Of a DNA stretch of 64,000 nucleotides, positions 7,001-16,023 are shown one piece after another. A program made the position numbers and the translations under genes. The stretch is from Pontibacter amylolyticus. Its GTDB lineage: Bacteria > Bacteroidota > Bacteroidia > Cytophagales > Hymenobacteraceae. The notes under the pieces were generated by a model. The model was not told the DNA's origin, ran no database searches, and was given only the letters and a program-made list of their open reading frames with translations. The stretch is taken from positions 78,363-142,362 of the forward strand of contig NZ_BMFP01000002.1 of NCBI RefSeq assembly GCF_014638845.1. Direction: 5' to 3'. Each line of letters opens with the position of its first letter. Positions within the stretch are counted from its first letter, which is position 1.

Positions 7001-9631
7001 TCAGCGCACCGTCTCGCCTTTGTCTTTCAACAATAATTTGAGCTCGTTGAGTTTCAAAAGTGCCTCCACAGGCGTTATGGTGTTAATGTCAAGCTGCTCC
7101 ATCAGCTCTTTTACGCGCAGGAGCTGTGGGTCCTGCAGCTCGAACATGCTCAGCTGGAAGTTGTTCTTTGGCGCCGTCTTCATGCGCTGCTTCGGTGCCT
7201 GCTCCGACACTTTTTCCTTCTCGAGGTGGTGCATGATCTCGTCGGCCCGCAGCACCACGCTGTTGGGCATACCGGCCATCTGGGCCACGTGTATACCGAA
7301 GCTGTGCTCGCTGCCGCCCTCCACCAGTTTGCGCATGAACAGGATCTTGCCGCCCGTCTCCTTCACCGACACGTTGAAGTTCTTCACGCGAGGGAAGTCC
7401 TCGGCCAGCTGGTTCAGTTCGTGGTAGTGCGTGGCGAATAGCGTTTTGGCCCGGAACTTCGGGTGGTTGTGCAGGTGCTCAACAATGGCCCAGGCGATGG
7501 AAATGCCGTCGTAGGTGCTTGTACCACGCCCGATCTCGTCCATCAGCACCAGGCTGCGGTCCGAGAGGTTGTTGAGGATGCTGGCCGTCTCGGTCATCTC
7601 CACCATAAACGTGGACTCGCCCTTCGAGAGGTTGTCCGAAGCGCCCACACGGGTAAAGATCTTGTCGATGATGCCGATCTGGGCTGCCTCGGCCGGCACA
7701 AAGCAACCGACCTGCGCCATCAGCACGATCAGGGCCGTCTGGCGCAGCAGGGCACTTTTACCGGCCATGTTCGGACCCGTGATGATGATGACCTGCTGCT
7801 CTTCGTTGTCTAGGTAGATGTCGTTGGGCACGTACTCCTCCCCCAGCGGCAGTTGCTTCTCGATCACCGGATGGCGGCCTTTCTTAATGTCCAGCACGCG
7901 GCTCTCGCTTACCTCCGGCTTCACGTAGTTGCCAGCCAGGGCTATACCTGCGAAGGCACTCAGGCAGTCGATGACGGCAATGACTTTGGCGTTTTGTTGT
8001 ATCTGCCCCACGTAATCCATCGCCTGCAGCACCAGTTCGTTGAAGAGGCCGAACTCGATGGTATAGATGCGCTCCTCGGCATTCAGTATCTTCTCTTCGT
8101 AGGTTTTGAGCTCCTCGGTAATGTAGCGCTCGGCGTTCACCAGCGTCTGCTTGCGGATCCAGCTGGCCGGCACTTTGTCTTTGTGCGCGTGCGTCACCTC
8201 CAGGTAGTAGCCAAACACCTTGTTGTAGGCAATTTTGAGGGAGCTTATACCTGTATTCTTCACCTCGCGCTGCTGCAGCTGGGCCAGGTAGTCCTTGCCC
8301 GAAAAGGCGATCTGGCGCAGCTCGTCCAGCTCCTCGTTCACGCCGTCATTGATCATGTTGCCCTGGTTGGTAAGCATCGGGGCGTCGGGTTTCAGGATGT
8401 TCTTGATCTCCTCGCGCAGGCCATCGCAAGGCGCCAGTTGGTCGGCCAGCTTTACGAGCGCAGGTATACCGCTGGCGGCTAGCATTTTTTTGATCGGCTG
8501 GATCGCGTCCAGTGCCTTGGCTAGCTGCATCAGTTCCCGTGGATTGACGCGACGCACAGCCACTTTGGAGATGAGGCGCTCGAGGTCGTTGATCTGCTTG
8601 AGGTGCAGGTAGAGCTCGTCAAGCAACTCGCTGTGTTTGGTCAGTGCTTCCACCGTGTCGAGCCGGCGCCTGATCTGTACCACGTCTTTCAGCGGCAACA
8701 CTACCCATTTTTTTAGCAGACGCGCGCCCATTGGTGTGGTGGTCTGGTCGAGGATCTGGATCAGCGGCACGCCGTCCTGGTTCTGCGGGTAGACCAGCTC
8801 GAGGTTGCGCACGGTGAAGCGGTCGAGCCATACATATTTATCCTCCTCCAAACGGGAGATGGTGGCGATGTGGCTGATCTCGTGATGGTGCGTTTCGGAC
8901 AGGTAATGGAGAATGGCACCCGCTGAGGTGATCGCCTCCTGCATGCCTTCTATCCCAAAGCCTTTGAGGGAAGTGGTGTTAAAATGCCGCGTCAGGGACT
9001 CGTAGGCAAAGTCGTAGCTAAACACCCATTCCTCCAGCGCATAGTACCTGAAATCGGGACCATAGCTTTGGAAGAAGGTTTCTTTCTCGCGCTTACAAAA
9101 CAGCACTTCCGCCGGTGCCAAGCTCTGCAGCAATTTGCCCACGTAATTCTTGTCGCCCTGCGCCGTGATGAACTCGCCTGTGGAGATATCCAGAAAGGAG
9201 ACGCCCGCCTCTGTCTTGCCGAAATGCACGGCTGCCAGGTAGTTGTTGCTGCGTCGCTCCAGCACCTGATCGTTAAAAGAAACGCCCGGTGTTACCAGTT
9301 CGGTTACCCCCCGCTTCACAATGCCTTTCACCGATTTCGGGTCCTCCAGCTGGTCGCAAATCGCGACGCGCTCGCCGGCACGTACCAACTTGGGCAGGTA
9401 GGTGTCGAGGGAGTGATGCGGGAAACCAGCCAGTGCCGTCTCAGAAGAGGAACCAGCTCCGCGCTTGGTCAGCACGATGTCCAATATCTTACTGGCCTTG
9501 ATGGCGTCCTCGCCAAAGGTTTCGTAGAAGTCCCCTACCCTGAATAGCAGCAATGCGCCCGGATGCTTGGCCTTAATGGCGTTGTATTGCTTCATCAGTG
9601 GGGTTACAGTGCCGTTGTCTCCTCCTTTCAT
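7001..9631 (-). CDS. mutS: DNA mismatch repair protein MutS
   Basis: ATP-driven mismatch sensor of replication repair. The 876-residue protein is full length. The N-terminal mismatch-binding domain contains the Phe-x-Glu wedge within LLFRVGDFYETFGEDA (about residues 28-43). Core and clamp domains follow, and the ATPase has Walker A GPNMAGKS (619-626, Lys625), a signature region SDNLSKGESTFMVEMTET, Walker B LVLMDEIGRGTSTYDG, and ATHYHEL. The C-terminal tail carries a helix-turn-helix-like segment. No mutL is nearby. Only three TATACCT copies lie inside the 2.6-kb gene, fewer than in the less constrained neighbours. Confidence 0.97.
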   Translation of the reverse strand: MKGGDNGTVTPLMKQYNAIKAKHPGALLLFRVGDFYETFGEDAIKASKILDIVLTKRGAGSSSETALAGFPHHSLDTYLPKLVRAGERVAICDQLEDPKSVKGIVKRGVTELVTPGVSFNDQVLERRSNNYLAAVHFGKTEAGVSFLDISTGEFITAQGDKNYVGKLLQSLAPAEVLFCKREKETFFQSYGPDFRYYALEEWVFSYDFAYESLTRHFNTTSLKGFGIEGMQEAITSAGAILHYLSETHHHEISHIATISRLEEDKYVWLDRFTVRNLELVYPQNQDGVPLIQILDQTTTPMGARLLKKWVVLPLKDVVQIRRRLDTVEALTKHSELLDELYLHLKQINDLERLISKVAVRRVNPRELMQLAKALDAIQPIKKMLAASGIPALVKLADQLAPCDGLREEIKNILKPDAPMLTNQGNMINDGVNEELDELRQIAFSGKDYLAQLQQREVKNTGISSLKIAYNKVFGYYLEVTHAHKDKVPASWIRKQTLVNAERYITEELKTYEEKILNAEERIYTIEFGLFNELVLQAMDYVGQIQQNAKVIAVIDCLSAFAGIALAGNYVKPEVSESRVLDIKKGRHPVIEKQLPLGEEYVPNDIYLDNEEQQVIIITGPNMAGKSALLRQTALIVLMAQVGCFVPAEAAQIGIIDKIFTRVGASDNLSKGESTFMVEMTETASILNNLSDRSLVLMDEIGRGTSTYDGISIAWAIVEHLHNHPKFRAKTLFATHYHELNQLAEDFPRVKNFNVSVKETGGKILFMRKLVEGGSEHSFGIHVAQMAGMPNSVVLRADEIMHHLEKEKVSEQAPKQRMKTAPKNNFQLSMFELQDPQLLRVKELMEQLDINTITPVEALLKLNELKLLLKDKGETVR

Positions 9632-9678
9632 ACCTGTATATCTTTGCTGGGATATTATCTTCCCGATTAATCTTAAGT

Positions 9679-9962
9679 TTTAAATAGTGCGAGCGTCCTT
9701 GCTCGTGGATGCTATAGCGAAGCCGCTGGGCCCAAGTATAGGCATAGCCTACTTTGATTCATAGCAAATGCTTATTTCAGGTATAGCAACCAGCATTGTT
9801 CTATAGCTTCGCCTGTGCGGCGGGCACCTACTTTTTTTCTTGACAAAAAAAGTAGGCAAAAAAGTCAAGACGATTTTAAACTCGCTGACCGCTCAAACAC
9901 AAAATCGTCAAGAGTGCACGTGGCAAGCGTGATCTGCTTCGTTGCTCCCGTGCAAGTTAGTC
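9679..9962 (-). repeat. Structured intergenic repeat, copy 1 (inverted)
   Basis: First of three copies (others at 21179-21366 and 56417-56676), in the opposite orientation. It contains GCGAGCGTCC...GCTCG (9689-9705), GGCCCAAGTATAGG, CAGGTATAGCAACC (9778-9791), hairpin CCTACTTTTTTT/AAAAAAAGTAGG (9827-9856), hairpin GACGATTTT/AAAATCGTC (9869-9909) and GTGCAAGTTAGTCTT at the end. The short ORFs through it are by-products of the repeat and are not genes. Confidence 0.85.
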
Positions 9963-10119
9963 TTTCAATGCCTGCCAGTGGTTCGTGTTACAGAGGCTAT
10001 ATCTACAAACTGCCAGTAGCAGCAATCCCCTCTTGAGAGGGGCAGGGGCGTGTTAGTGTCAAATCAGTAAGAGTACCGAACTGCATCCACTAAGAAGCTA
10101 TAGCTGGAAGATGGCAGAA

Positions 10120-10162
10120 CAGAATCCTGTCAATCCTAAAATCCTGCAAATCCTGATTCTGA
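10120..10162 (-). repeat. Short AGGATT repeat, copy 1
   Basis: AGAATCCTGTCAATCC, TAAAATCCTGCAAATCC and TGATTCTG follow one another. Related copies in the opposite orientation lie at 20747-20782 and 63853-63894. Such CAGGATT-rich repeats are common in Bacteroidota spacers. Confidence 0.75.
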
Positions 10163-10173
10163 CAGCCTTTTCG

Positions 10174-10181
10174 TATCTTTG
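10174..10181 (+). promoter_or_regulatory. Candidate -7 element for the SpoU gene
   Basis: TATCTTTG matches the -7 consensus TAnnTTTG, 72 bases before the ATG at 10253. No clear TTG is found at the expected -33 distance. Confidence 0.5.
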
Positions 10182-10252
10182 CACCAAAGCACGGCCTGTG
10201 CTATACCTTATAGCAGAAGTCCTTTGCCCCAACACCCATTACTAATAACCCA

Positions 10253-10783
10253 ATGCGAAAACTCTCCATGGACGACCTCAACCGCGACTCGGTTGAAGAA
10301 TTCAAAAATAAGAAAAAAATACCGTTAGTCTTGGTGCTCGACAATGTGCGCAGCCTCAATAATGTGGGCTCGGTTTTCCGCACGGCCGACGCTTTCATGG
10401 TCGAGAAGGTATACCTCTGTGGCATCACCGGCACCCCACCCCACCGCGATATCGAGAAAACAGCTCTTGGCGCTACTGAGTCCGTGGATTGGGAGCATGT
10501 GCCGGATACATTGGAGCTGGTAAAGCAGCTGAAAGCACAAGGTTATAAAATTGGTTCGGTGGAGCAGGCGGAGAACAGTGTGAAGTTAAACGAGTTTATA
10601 CCTGATCCGGAGCAGCATTATGCGCTGGTGCTGGGCAACGAGGTGTTTGGCGTGGAACAGGAGGTGATCCATCACTCTGATTTCGTGCTCGAAATCCCGC
10701 AGTTCGGCACGAAGCATTCGCTCAACATTTCGGTGGCAACCGGTGTGGTGGTTTGGGACTTTCTGAGCAAGATCGCCCGCTAA
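10253..10783 (+). CDS. SpoU/TrmH family RNA 2'-O-methyltransferase
   Basis: SAM-dependent enzyme that methylates ribose 2'-hydroxyls in tRNA or rRNA, with a knotted SPOUT fold. The three SpoU motifs are present in this 176-residue protein: motif 1 Asn37-Val-Gly-Ser...Arg43 in LNNVGSVFRTADAF, motif 2 LVLGNEVFGV (126-134, Glu130) and motif 3 SLNISVATG (156-164). It lacks the extra N-terminal substrate-binding domain of RlmB and the long extensions of TrmH, so the exact target (tRNA G18, C34 or another position) cannot be read from the sequence. It is a single-gene unit with its own candidate promoter. Confidence 0.9.
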   Translation: MRKLSMDDLNRDSVEEFKNKKKIPLVLVLDNVRSLNNVGSVFRTADAFMVEKVYLCGITGTPPHRDIEKTALGATESVDWEHVPDTLELVKQLKAQGYKIGSVEQAENSVKLNEFIPDPEQHYALVLGNEVFGVEQEVIHHSDFVLEIPQFGTKHSLNISVATGVVVWDFLSKIAR

Positions 10784-11026
10784 ATCATTGAAACACAACA
10801 CCTAACATCCTGAGGTAAATTTTTCAAGATTTTTAGCCTCCCAGTTTAAACCTTTCCCTCCCAGGCTTGTCTAAAATACGGCTAAAAGTTGAGCCGGGGG
10901 AAACCGCCATTTCCGTTAAAAGAACTGCGGCGTACCCCGGTTATTACTTTTCTCTCCCGCCCCCTCTGCCGCCTCTACACCCTGTGGCGATAAAAGCACC
11001 TCTTTTGATTACCCGTATAAGAAACT

Positions 11027-13513
11027 ATGAGAATCTTTACTTTACCATTACTCCTCGTTCTTTTCCTACTGTTTATCTCCAGCACCACGCTCCTGGCTCA
11101 GGCACAACCGCAGGCCGCTGCCCAAGGCCGCATCTCCGGCACGGTGCAGGACGAAGAAACCAAAGGCCCGCTTGGCTTTGCCAATGTCGTGTTGCTTACT
11201 GCCCGTGACTCCAGCCTGGTAACCGGCGCCACTTCGGATATGGAAGGCAAGTTCGAGTTGACCCGCGTGCCCCAGGGGCGCTTCATTTTGCGCATCTCCT
11301 CAGTGGGCTATCCTACCAAATTCATACCTAACATCGCCGTTTCGGCTACCAACAGCAACCTGCAGTTGGGCGCTATACCTGTGCGAGGTAGTGCTACGCG
11401 GCTGAAAGAAGTGCAGATCGTGACAGAGCGGCCCATCGTATCCTTTGAGTTGGACAAGCGGGTGGTGAACGTGAGCCAGGATATCAATGCCGAAAGCGGC
11501 TCGGTGGCCGAGGTCATGCAGAACCTACCATCGGTGACCGTCGATGTGGACGGCAACGTGAGCATGCGCGGCAGCTCCAACGTCACCATTCTCGTGGACG
11601 GCAAGCGCTCCGCTCTCTCCAACCTCACCCTCGACCAAATCCCCGCCAACCTGATCGAAAGCATCGAACTGATTACCAACCCCTCGTCGAAGTATAACCC
11701 CGAAGGCACATCCGGCATCATCAACCTGGTGCTGAAGAAGGAGAAGAAGCCCGGCTTCAACGGCTCTGCCTCCGTCACGGCCGGTACCTACGACAACTAC
11801 AACACGTCACTCAACCTGAACTACCGCTACTACAAGTGGTCGCTGAACTCGGGCTACGACTTCAGGCAGCGCACCCGACCGGGATGGAGCAATAGTTCTA
11901 CTACCAACTACCACTTCAACGACTTCGGTCAGCAGGACAGCACCAGTTATCGTCTGCAGGAGGGTACCCGCAACAGCAAGGACGTCTCGCACAGCTTCCG
12001 CTTGGGTGCCGACTATTTTCTGACGCCCCGCCATACCTTGTCAGCCTCTGGGATCTACCGCTTCGGCCGTGACACCGGGTACAACAACATCTTCTACCGC
12101 TTCGAAGACGAGAACCGCCAATTGGTAAACACCCGCACCCGCAACACCGACGAGGAGGAGAATGAAAATGCCGTGGATGTGACGCTGGGCTATCGGCAGA
12201 CCTTTGAGCGGAAAGGGCAGGAACTGACGGCCGACATCGTCTACAACACCAACATCGACGACGAAGTGGCGCTGTTCAATGAGCGGAGCAGCCTGCAAGG
12301 CGCCTTCCCGGAAATGCAGCAGACGCTGGTGGACGATGCCAACCGCGAGGTTGTCGCCAAAGCCGATTATGTGCACCCCATTTCGGAAAACAGCAAGTTC
12401 GAGGCGGGCTTCCGGAGCTCCTTTGAGCGCCTGGATGAGGATTCACGCTTCTTCAACCGCAACAACGAGACCGGCGAAATGGTGTACAGCACCGACCAGA
12501 GCAACCATTTCGTCTTCGATCAGAACATCTACTCCGTCTACTCCAACTACAGCAACCGATATAAGTCCATCAGCTACCAGGTGGGCTTGCGCGCCGAGCA
12601 GACCGTCACTAAAACCGACCTGCGCACCGAGGACGAAAAGAGCAGCAACGACTACTTCAGCCTCTTTCCGACGCTCTTCATCACCAAGGATTTCAACCCG
12701 GACAACAAGCTGCAGTTCAGCTACAGCCGTCGCATCAACCGACCGCGCAGCCGTTTCCTGAATCCCTTTGTGGACCGCTCGGACCGGTTCAGCGTGCATT
12801 ACGGCAACCCGGAGCTCAAGCCGGAATTTGTTAACTCGCTGGAGTTGGGCTACCTGAAGTACTGGGGTGAGGCTTCTATCAACGCGACTGTCTTCTACCG
12901 CCACACCATGGATGAGATAGAGCGATTCCGCAAGGCAACCCAGGTGATCGTAGGCAACGACACCATACCTGCCACCGAAACCACGTTCCTGAATATCTCC
13001 GACAACCGGGCCTATGGGGCTGAGCTCGGCTTCAACTACCCGGCTACGAAGTGGTGGCGTATCAACGGCAGTATCTCCGGTTTCCGGACGCAGCTCAACA
13101 CCACCCAGGGCGACACAGAGCTGAGCAATGCGCAATTCAGCTGGAACTCGAAGGTGAACTCCACTTTTACTGTGTGGGAGGACCTCAACATCCAGCTCTC
13201 CGGTTTCTACCGCTCCCCAATGGCTGACATTCAGGGCCGTATGGAGCAGATGTTCAGCGCTGACCTGGCCATGAAAAAAGACGTGCTCAAGAAGAACGGC
13301 ACCATTTCCTTGCGCGTATCGGACGTGTTTAATACGCGGCAGTTCAACTTCCTGAGCTTTGGCCCGGAGTTCAGGACCGAGAGCGAGAACCGTCGCCAGA
13401 GCCGCATTATCTACCTGGGCTTCACCTACCGCCTCAACAGCGAGGGCAACAACCGCGAGCGCCGCCGACCAAACGAGCAGAACGGTGGGGACGATGAGGG
13501 TTTTGAGAATTAA
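11027..13513 (+). CDS. TonB-dependent receptor, OMP beta-barrel family
   Basis: An outer-membrane protein of 828 residues. A signal peptide (MRIFTLPLLLVLFLLF..., cleavage near residues 25-30) is followed by a carboxypeptidase-regulatory-like domain (GRISGTVQDEETKGPLGFAN, about 35-115), a plug-like region (VAEVMQNLPSVTVD, then ILVDGKRSALSNL) and a large C-terminal beta-barrel rich in alternating aromatic and polar strands. This is the outer membrane beta-barrel family 3 type of receptor. The C-terminal tail is unusual, charged and Asn/Arg-rich (EGNNRERRRPNEQ), after the last barrel strand. The substrate cannot be predicted and no SusD partner is adjacent. Confidence 0.9.
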   Translation: MRIFTLPLLLVLFLLFISSTTLLAQAQPQAAAQGRISGTVQDEETKGPLGFANVVLLTARDSSLVTGATSDMEGKFELTRVPQGRFILRISSVGYPTKFIPNIAVSATNSNLQLGAIPVRGSATRLKEVQIVTERPIVSFELDKRVVNVSQDINAESGSVAEVMQNLPSVTVDVDGNVSMRGSSNVTILVDGKRSALSNLTLDQIPANLIESIELITNPSSKYNPEGTSGIINLVLKKEKKPGFNGSASVTAGTYDNYNTSLNLNYRYYKWSLNSGYDFRQRTRPGWSNSSTTNYHFNDFGQQDSTSYRLQEGTRNSKDVSHSFRLGADYFLTPRHTLSASGIYRFGRDTGYNNIFYRFEDENRQLVNTRTRNTDEEENENAVDVTLGYRQTFERKGQELTADIVYNTNIDDEVALFNERSSLQGAFPEMQQTLVDDANREVVAKADYVHPISENSKFEAGFRSSFERLDEDSRFFNRNNETGEMVYSTDQSNHFVFDQNIYSVYSNYSNRYKSISYQVGLRAEQTVTKTDLRTEDEKSSNDYFSLFPTLFITKDFNPDNKLQFSYSRRINRPRSRFLNPFVDRSDRFSVHYGNPELKPEFVNSLELGYLKYWGEASINATVFYRHTMDEIERFRKATQVIVGNDTIPATETTFLNISDNRAYGAELGFNYPATKWWRINGSISGFRTQLNTTQGDTELSNAQFSWNSKVNSTFTVWEDLNIQLSGFYRSPMADIQGRMEQMFSADLAMKKDVLKKNGTISLRVSDVFNTRQFNFLSFGPEFRTESENRRQSRIIYLGFTYRLNSEGNNRERRRPNEQNGGDDEGFEN

Positions 13514-13531
13514 AACTTGTGAAGAAACAAG

Positions 13532-13559
13532 AAGCCGGGGAGAGATCTCCGGCTTTTTT
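13532..13559 (+). terminator. Terminator after the TonB receptor
   Basis: AAGCCGG (13532-13538) and CCGGCTT (13549-13555) form a stem followed by TTTT, 20 bases past the stop codon. Confidence 0.8.
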
Positions 13560-13594
13560 GTTGAGGCCCCTCTCCCCTATCATTCCCTCTCGTT

Positions 13595-13797
13595 TCTGTC
13601 ATTTCGACGAAAGGAGAAATCTGATACCTACTGGCCGTACATCGAGTGCCTGCGGTGATGCGGCCTTTCTGAAAACGGCAAGGAGGTAAAGGAGGAGGCA
13701 GTTATGTACTGTCCAGCATCTTTTACCGCCAGCTCCCGCTGCGCCCGAACCGGCAGTAATAAGGGTTACAGACTTCTCCTTTCGTCGAAATGACAGA
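13595..13797. repeat. MITE-like element with 29-base inverted ends
   Basis: The left end (13595-13623), TCTGTCATTTCGACGAAAGG and onward, is repeated in inverted form at 13769-13797 with at most one or two differences. The 145 bases between hold no ORF worth naming. The CATTTCGACGAAAGGAG core is a repeat familiar from Bacteroidota intergenic DNA. Confidence 0.75.
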
Positions 13798-13874
13798 TGA
13801 GTAACCGAAATGACACGCCGCTATACCTTCTGCCCTGCTTCTCCGTATCTTAGACCGAACAAAAAACCAACTCC

Positions 13875-14882
13875 ATGACACTTCCCGCCCGACTGCCCAT
13901 CATCGACCTGCACTGCGACCTCCTCGTATACCTGTCGGACGTGCCCGATTCGGCCATTGACAACGTAGCCGAGATCGGGTGTTCGTTGCCGGCTCTCACG
14001 CAAGGCAATGTGCGGTTGCAGACGATGGCTATTTACTGCGCCACCGCGCCAGGAAGCACGAACTATGCTCACTTGCAGGCTGAGATATTCCGCAAACTGG
14101 CCACAGACGAGCGCAGCTGCCTGACGGCGGTGACGGACATGGCTTCCTTACAGCATGCGCTGAGCGGACGAGGCGATATCGGTATGATTGCTTCCATTGA
14201 AAACGCCTCTGGTTTTTGTGAGGAGGACGAACTGCTGGAAGATGGCTTTAAGAAACTGGAGAAGATCATCGAAGCGGTGGAGCGGCTTTTGTACATCAGT
14301 TTCACCCACCATATGGGCAATCGCTTCGGGGGCGGCAACATGACAGACCGGGGCATCACCCGCGACGGCAAAATGCTGCTCGACTACCTGCATGGCCGCC
14401 GCATCGCCGTGGACTTTTCGCACACCAGCGACGCCCTGGCCTACGACATCCTCGAGCACATCGACCGCGAAAGGCTCGATATACCTGTCATGGCCAGCCA
14501 CTCCAACTTCCGGCCGGTATGGGAGCACAACCGCAACCTGCCCGACGAGATCGCGCAGGAAATCATTCGCCGGCAGGGGCTGATCGGCATGAACTTTTTG
14601 CGGGCCTTTGTGAACAATGAACAGCCCAAAGCCTTGCTGCAGCACATACTTTATGGCTTTGAGAAAGGAGCCGAAAACAGCATCTGCTTCGGAGCCGACT
14701 ACTTTTACACCTTGGACTCGCCAGACCTGAGCCGTGTGCCTTACTATTTCAAAGAGCACGAGCATGCGGGCACCAGCTATACCTATTTGCTGGAGCAGCT
14801 GCAGGAAACGCTCTCGCCTGCGCAGCTTGAGAAACTCGCCTTCGGAAACGCACAGCGCTTCATGGAGCGCATCTGGTCCTGA
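13875..14882 (+). CDS. Membrane dipeptidase-type peptidase M19
   Basis: Zinc-dependent dipeptidase of the renal-dipeptidase family (335 residues). The metal ligands can be followed: His13-x-Asp15 in IIDLHCDLL, the bridging Glu109 in IASIENASGF, and His209 in MASHSNFRPV, with the conserved HNRNLPDE helix after it. The C-terminal FGADYF segment supplies the usual late Asp. No signal peptide is visible, so this copy is probably cytoplasmic and cleaves dipeptides during peptide recycling. The start is the first ATG after a weak promoter-like TATCTTAG. Confidence 0.92.
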   Translation: MTLPARLPIIDLHCDLLVYLSDVPDSAIDNVAEIGCSLPALTQGNVRLQTMAIYCATAPGSTNYAHLQAEIFRKLATDERSCLTAVTDMASLQHALSGRGDIGMIASIENASGFCEEDELLEDGFKKLEKIIEAVERLLYISFTHHMGNRFGGGNMTDRGITRDGKMLLDYLHGRRIAVDFSHTSDALAYDILEHIDRERLDIPVMASHSNFRPVWEHNRNLPDEIAQEIIRRQGLIGMNFLRAFVNNEQPKALLQHILYGFEKGAENSICFGADYFYTLDSPDLSRVPYYFKEHEHAGTSYTYLLEQLQETLSPAQLEKLAFGNAQRFMERIWS

Positions 14883-15061
14883 TTCAGGCTTTAATCCTAT
14901 CTTTCGCTGTAGCAAAAACAGCTATTTTTTGCATAAAATCTTGTGCTGAAAATAATATTTATTATATTTAAAGTGGACTATATAGAGGTTGTTCAAAACA
15001 GGGCTTTCTCTGTTACAACACACTTCTGTATGGGAGGTCTGTCACCTTATAAAAAGCTACT

Positions 15062-15247
15062 ATGAAATTTATCGGACTGTTTCTCCTGCTTGCCGGACTG
15101 GTTTCGCTCGTTATGGGTCTTACAGGTGCCAACCTGCTGGCGTTAAACTGGGTTAACCAGTGGGGCGAAGGCATTGGCTGGGCTATACGGGCGGGCGTCA
15201 CGGCACTCGGTGGGGTATTGTACTATATTTACCGACACGAAGATTAG
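15062..15247 (+). CDS. Small two-span membrane protein
   Basis: A 61-residue protein with two clear hydrophobic segments (about residues 4-22 and 35-54), separated by WVNQWGEGIG and ending in a short charged tail YRHED. I do not recognise a family. Evidence that it is real: an ATG following AT-rich spacer, codon use like its neighbours and a membrane pattern that would be unlikely by chance. It sits alone between the dipeptidase and the next gene. Its role is unknown. Confidence 0.65.
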   Translation: MKFIGLFLLLAGLVSLVMGLTGANLLALNWVNQWGEGIGWAIRAGVTALGGVLYYIYRHED

Positions 15248-15337
15248 GGCCATTCGCTTATTTTCTATATAGAAACTTTGCCATGTGCAAACAAACTCCG
15301 TATACGCAAATACTGTACAACAAAAGTCGACTAAACC

Positions 15338-16006
15338 ATGGACTCTCCGCAGTACGCACCATACTATATTCAGATAAATGAGCTCTTCATTGACACGGTC
15401 GTAATAGACGACACGGAGTTCATCACGCTTTGGTGCTTCACTGTGCTTGATGATGAGTACAAGTTCATTTACCTGGGCTGCGACTTCACACAGTTTAACC
15501 AGATTCTGATCGGCGCCGGCGACAAAGGCAAAGAGATCGCGCTGCACATGGCCAACGTGCTCAACAGCGACCACGATTCCCCTACCCTGGTGCCCATCAA
15601 AGAGCAGTTCGACGACTACCTGGAGCTAACCGGTTTCGACCTGATCGTGTATGAGCCGCTGGCCGTGGATGATGAACTGGAGGATGAGTACGAGGACGAT
15701 GATGACCTGCCCCTGGAGCAACTTCTGGGCGGTGGCAGCAAGCGCTCCGACAACACCTCGCAGAAGTACCTGATCTACCAGCTCGACAAGCTATACCCCT
15801 CCAAGATCTTCGAGCCCGAGAAGCTGCAGCGCGAAAGCATGACAGAACAGTTTGAGGACGACTCGCTGGAACTGGCGCAGCTTTATTACGATTACCTTAA
15901 TGCCTCCGAAAACGGCTACTCAGAGTGCGAGGCCCGCCAGGTGGCAGGCCTTGAAAAAGACCTTTTCTTCCGGATGGCCCGCAAAGCCGCCGACCTCTGG
16001 AGCTAA
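15338..16006 (+). CDS. Uncharacterised acidic protein
   Basis: A 222-residue soluble protein of no family I recognise. The N-terminal half is mixed alpha/beta (FIDTVVIDDTEFITLW, DEYKFIYLGCDF). A very acidic linker follows at about residues 107-123 (DDELEDEYEDDDDLP), and the C-terminal half is helical (KYLIYQLDKLYPSKIFEPE, then LAQLYYDYLNASENGYSECEA). The last 30 residues resemble a short helix-turn-helix-like segment (EARQVAGLEKDLFFRMARKA). It converges with the DUF4142 gene 17 bases away. Confidence 0.8.
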   Translation: MDSPQYAPYYIQINELFIDTVVIDDTEFITLWCFTVLDDEYKFIYLGCDFTQFNQILIGAGDKGKEIALHMANVLNSDHDSPTLVPIKEQFDDYLELTGFDLIVYEPLAVDDELEDEYEDDDDLPLEQLLGGGSKRSDNTSQKYLIYQLDKLYPSKIFEPEKLQRESMTEQFEDDSLELAQLYYDYLNASENGYSECEARQVAGLEKDLFFRMARKAADLWS

Positions 16007-16023
16007 TCCTGTCCCTGCTATAC

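Larger units (their letters stand above)
9632..10252. other. Long repeat-filled spacer between mutS and the SpoU gene
   Basis: Six hundred bases with no credible gene. It contains a full copy of the large structured repeat (9679-9962), a following module CCCCTCTTGAGAGGGG typical of short Bacteroidota repeats (about 10027-10045), a short AATCCTG-type repeat (10120-10162) and the promoter of the next gene (10174-10181). Confidence 0.7.
13514..13874. other. Spacer with terminator and MITE-like element
   Basis: Holds the receptor gene's terminator (13532-13559), a 203-base inverted-repeat element (13595-13797) and, at 13846-13853, TATCTTAG as a weak -7 candidate for the dipeptidase gene. No gene is seen here. 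Confidence 0.6.

Noticed and set aside
9644..9651. TATCTTTG on the plus strand just upstream of mutS
   Set aside because: It points away from mutS, toward a gene-free repeat spacer. It has no -33 partner and no target gene within 600 bases.
9815..10036. ORF of 73 residues containing FFLDKKSRQKSQDDF, and similar frames near 21275 and 56419
   Set aside because: They run through the structured repeat in all three copies. The protein similarity only reflects repeated DNA and hairpin arms, and the frames lack starts and codon bias of their own.
10867..11208. ORF of 113 residues before the first TonB receptor
   Set aside because: It overlaps the receptor's signal peptide region in another frame. 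The receptor frame has clear domains and this one has none.
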